IMG/VR virus record: IMGVR_UViG_3300036393_000020
Span: 1 to 43,880 of that record
DNA from: a virus
DNA length: 43,880 nucleotides
Strand: one strand, 5' to 3'
Shown: piece by piece, positions 42,085 through 43,880 of the stretch
How the letters are laid out: every line of letters begins with the position of its first letter
How positions within the stretch are numbered: position 1 is the stretch's first letter
Notes under the pieces: model-generated
Told to the model about the DNA's origin: nothing
The model's input: the letters and a program-made list of their open reading frames with translations, nothing else
Databases searched by the model: none
Made by a program: the position numbers and the translations under genes

Positions 42085-42817
42085 CTAACCATTTTACCCG
42101 CAACATTGCTACAGCCGCACAGGCTGGTATCACCGTTTTCCCGAAAAGAATACGCGATCGCAGTCTCAACGGCTGACTATAGCGTTCTACTCCAACGCTG
42201 ATGTCGTCCAGTCCGTTGGAAACCCATGCAGCTGCGCCATCGCTTCGGCGCTCAATTTTTGGGAATCGGTATGTAGCCCTAATTGTTTGCAGGTCTCCTC
42301 GAATTTGGTCGTCCCAGCAGGGCGGTTTTTTCCTTGCCCAGAGGAAGTAAGGGTAGGCAATGATAAATACTCGTTCTCTACGTGTCGGTGCTCCAACGTC
42401 CGTCCCTCGTATAGTTTGCCATTCACATACATACCCGACTTGGGAAAGAAACCGAAGTATCGTTCCCATTCCTCGATAGAGCAGCCCTGTCGGGTTTTCG
42501 ACAATGACAAATCGGCTTCTAGCGGCGCGGATGACTCGGAGCATCTCCCACCAGAGTGCTGATTCTGGGTGGTCCAGTCCTGCTCTGGTTCCGACGTTGC
42601 TTGTTCCGCTGCAAGGAAATCCCCCACAAATGAGGGTTCCTGGTTGGTAATTGAAATTCGGTGGTTCATATGTTCTAATATCATCGTGAACTGGTGTTTT
42701 CAAGAAATGTCGGCGCAACATTTTTTGGGCGTCGGCGTTAATTTCTACCAGTTGATGTTCGGTATTACCGAGAATTTGTTTACTGGCAAGGACGAAACCG
42801 CCGATACCAGAAAACAA
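42056..42817 (-). CDS. Phage-type DNA (cytosine-5) methyltransferase
   Basis: About 253 residues, short for the family because the target-recognition part is small. Motif I is FSGIGGF, motif IV is GGFPCSGTSNVG with catalytic C69, and motif VI is ENP at 107-109 in place of the usual ENV. Motif VIII is GAPTRRERVF, and the end has GKTVIPACAAVAML (motif X-like). The natural start is unclear. Motif I reads V-I-D-L-F-S-G, beginning three codons after the TGA of the upstream gene in the same frame; the only start codon is the TTG at 42817 inside the motif. It may have lost its own start. The role is protection of phage DNA. Confidence 0.8.
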   Translation of the reverse strand: MFSGIGGFVLASKQILGNTEHQLVEINADAQKMLRRHFLKTPVHDDIRTYEPPNFNYQPGTLICGGFPCSGTSNVGTRAGLDHPESALWWEMLRVIRAARSRFVIVENPTGLLYRGMGTILRFLSQVGYVCEWQTIRGTDVGAPTRRERVFIIAYPYFLWARKKPPCWDDQIRGDLQTIRATYRFPKIERRSDGAAAWVSNGLDDISVGVERYSQPLRLRSRILFGKTVIPACAAVAMLRVKWLDEFFGDGGV

Positions 42818-42829
42818 ATCGATAACCTT

Positions 42830-43759
42830 TCAAGCAACCTTCTGAGGCAGTTCGGTCTTCTCCCTTCGCCCAAGGGGCGACGCCAAGGGCGAACGCGCAG
42901 CGTCTCCGTCAGGAGAAGGGGAGAGGAGAAACTGCCGGTGTAGTTCTTCATACTTCTCGTTCGTACAAAGATTTGCCTCGCTGACGTGCAACTGAGATGT
43001 TCGCAACCCACTACGGACATTTATCCAATCGCCATCTATTGACACCACCGTCCAGGCTATATCAGCTTCGGAAGCGTAAAGGTCTGTGCAATATACCATT
43101 TCACCAACTTTAAACGGGGACTTTTTTGCAGCTTCTGATTCCTCCTCAATAACCGCTTCTGCTGCTGCAAGAGTTCTTTCGGGAATCCAGTCGATGACGG
43201 CATGAACTCCGAGAGACTTCATATACCGAGCAAGTTTAATGGGAAGTTGATTTTTTAATTCAATTTGGTTTTTGGTTACACACCCGTCGATCAGGCGTTG
43301 CAACTCGTCGGGGTTCCTTTGAGTGGCACATTCAATTTGCTGCCACTTACACAGGTCGAGGGCGACGGTGCTCTGAATGCCGTTCAGGAAGTTGATAACC
43401 TTGTCCTCGTCCTTTTCTTTCATCACTTCTACAGGCGCTTCATACACCACCGACAGCTGCCCCCTCACGATGTCAGCAAAGGGAACCCACTCCAAGTCAG
43501 ACTCATCACCAGTACGTTTGATGTAATCATAAAGCAGATCGCCAAATGATTCGATAAATCTCGTTTTGGAAGTCTGTTTTCCTTTGGCGCTTCTTTTTGC
43601 CAAATCACGAGCGCGTTCTAAAATATTGAGATTTGTTCCGGCGATTTCTCGAATAGTTTCCCAAAGCGGAGCGTCTCCCGATTGAGAAGTCGCTCCTTTT
43701 CGGAAGTCGAGGAGTGCGATCGCACTCTTCTCAATCTCGGCATTCTTTCTCTTTAGTAG
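42830..43759 (-). pseudogene. Phage hypothetical protein, 5' end cut by an IS
   Basis: The frame is open from 43759 (LKRKNAEIEKSAIALLDF) through 43603 to a TGA at 42832. The IS end at 43757-43775 supplies a stop in frame, so the N-terminus is missing; only TTG (43603) could serve as a start, giving 257 residues. A middle segment, KSPFKVGEMVYCTDLYASE, and a later VVSIDGDWINVRS look like a small beta-barrel DNA- or RNA-associated domain. The last 25 residues (SPDGDAARSPLASPLGRREK) come from a dispersed repeat. No family is recognised. It precedes the methyltransferase in the same frame. Confidence 0.55.
42847..42936. repeat. Palindromic dispersed repeat at a gene end
   Basis: GGCAGTT (42847-42853) pairs with AACTGCC (42930-42936), and the arms CTTCTCCC and GGGGAGAGGAG continue the stem. 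The core (CGCCAAGGGCGAACGCGCAG) is the common cyanobacterial dispersed text. The element lies across the last codons of the hypothetical gene and ends near its TGA. Confidence 0.75.
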
Positions 43760-43880
43760 AACTTACGCATTGACAATCAAGACAAAAAGTGCGTAAGGAG
43801 AATTCAGAAAAAAACTAGCGATCGCTATTTACCAGAGGCGTGAAAAACAGATAATTTACTTGTTTGTGTTTAGGGTTCGG
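43757..43880. mobile_element. Second insertion sequence end
   Basis: TAGAACTTACGCATTGACA (43757-43775) is the exact complement of the left IS end at 108-126. Beyond it are GTGCGTAAGG, which can pair with TTACGCA to form a subterminal hairpin, and an AT-rich leader. The element runs out of the window, so its transposase is not seen. The IS has cut the hypothetical phage gene. Confidence 0.65.

Noticed and set aside
1-43880. Composite transposon carrying the whole window
   Set aside because: IS ends match, but both cut different genes, no matching target duplication could be shown, and the IS bodies are outside the window. Kept only as an observation.
1-43880. CRISPR array or tRNA/rRNA genes
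   Set aside because: No regularly spaced repeats with unique spacers and no cloverleaf or rRNA text were recognised. The short tandem repeats have no spacers.

Overview
The window looks like a filamentous cyanobacterium. GCGATCGC (HIP1-type) octamers are scattered throughout. There are seven-base tandem repeats (STRR type), degraded insertion sequences, a group II intron, a cyanobacterial-style TpsA adhesin and a lipopeptide synthetase that starts with a fatty acyl-AMP ligase.

Layout. (1) 1-1.4 kb: an IS end cuts a group II intron maturase; the intron 3' end (domains V and VI) follows and lies inside a coding exon of unclear function. (2) 1.3-8.6 kb: small HNH and unknown genes, a strong hairpin and a terminator, then phage-like tail, fibre and hub-like genes on both strands. 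(3) 8.8-11 kb: a RecD2-type helicase. (4) 11-12.7 kb: an IS graveyard with an IS200 TnpA remnant, a perfect 40-bp palindrome and an IS4-family transposase pseudogene. (5) 12.7-36.1 kb, all minus strand: a nonribosomal lipopeptide operon. In transcription order it is FAAL-ACP-C-A-PCP, C-A-PCP, a free-standing C domain, a SyrP/TauD-type hydroxylase, [C-like]-A-PCP-C-A-PCP-reductase, an MFS exporter, an MbtH-like protein and an M28 membrane peptidase. (6) 36.4-39.5 kb: a secreted TpsA-like adhesin whose upstream DNA resembles the DNA upstream of the NRPS operon. (7) 39.6-43.8 kb: a Mu-like phage packaging and head-to-tail module (large and small terminase, gpG-like protein, cytosine methyltransferase) cut by a second IS end that matches the left one.

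How the genes work together. Specificity residues read by eye suggest a lipid-X-Asn-Asp-Gly chain. The hydroxylase next to the Asp module suggests beta-hydroxyaspartate, a metal-binding residue of several lipopeptide siderophores, and the terminal reductase suggests release as an aldehyde or alcohol. The first condensation-superfamily domain before the Asp A domain lacks HHxxxDG, and a separate, intact C domain is encoded just upstream. This fits a hydroxylase-docking (interface) domain plus an outsourced condensation domain. The phage genes on both flanks, with no portal, capsid or tape-measure gene between them, raise the possibility that this operon is cargo in a prophage or phage-plasmid.
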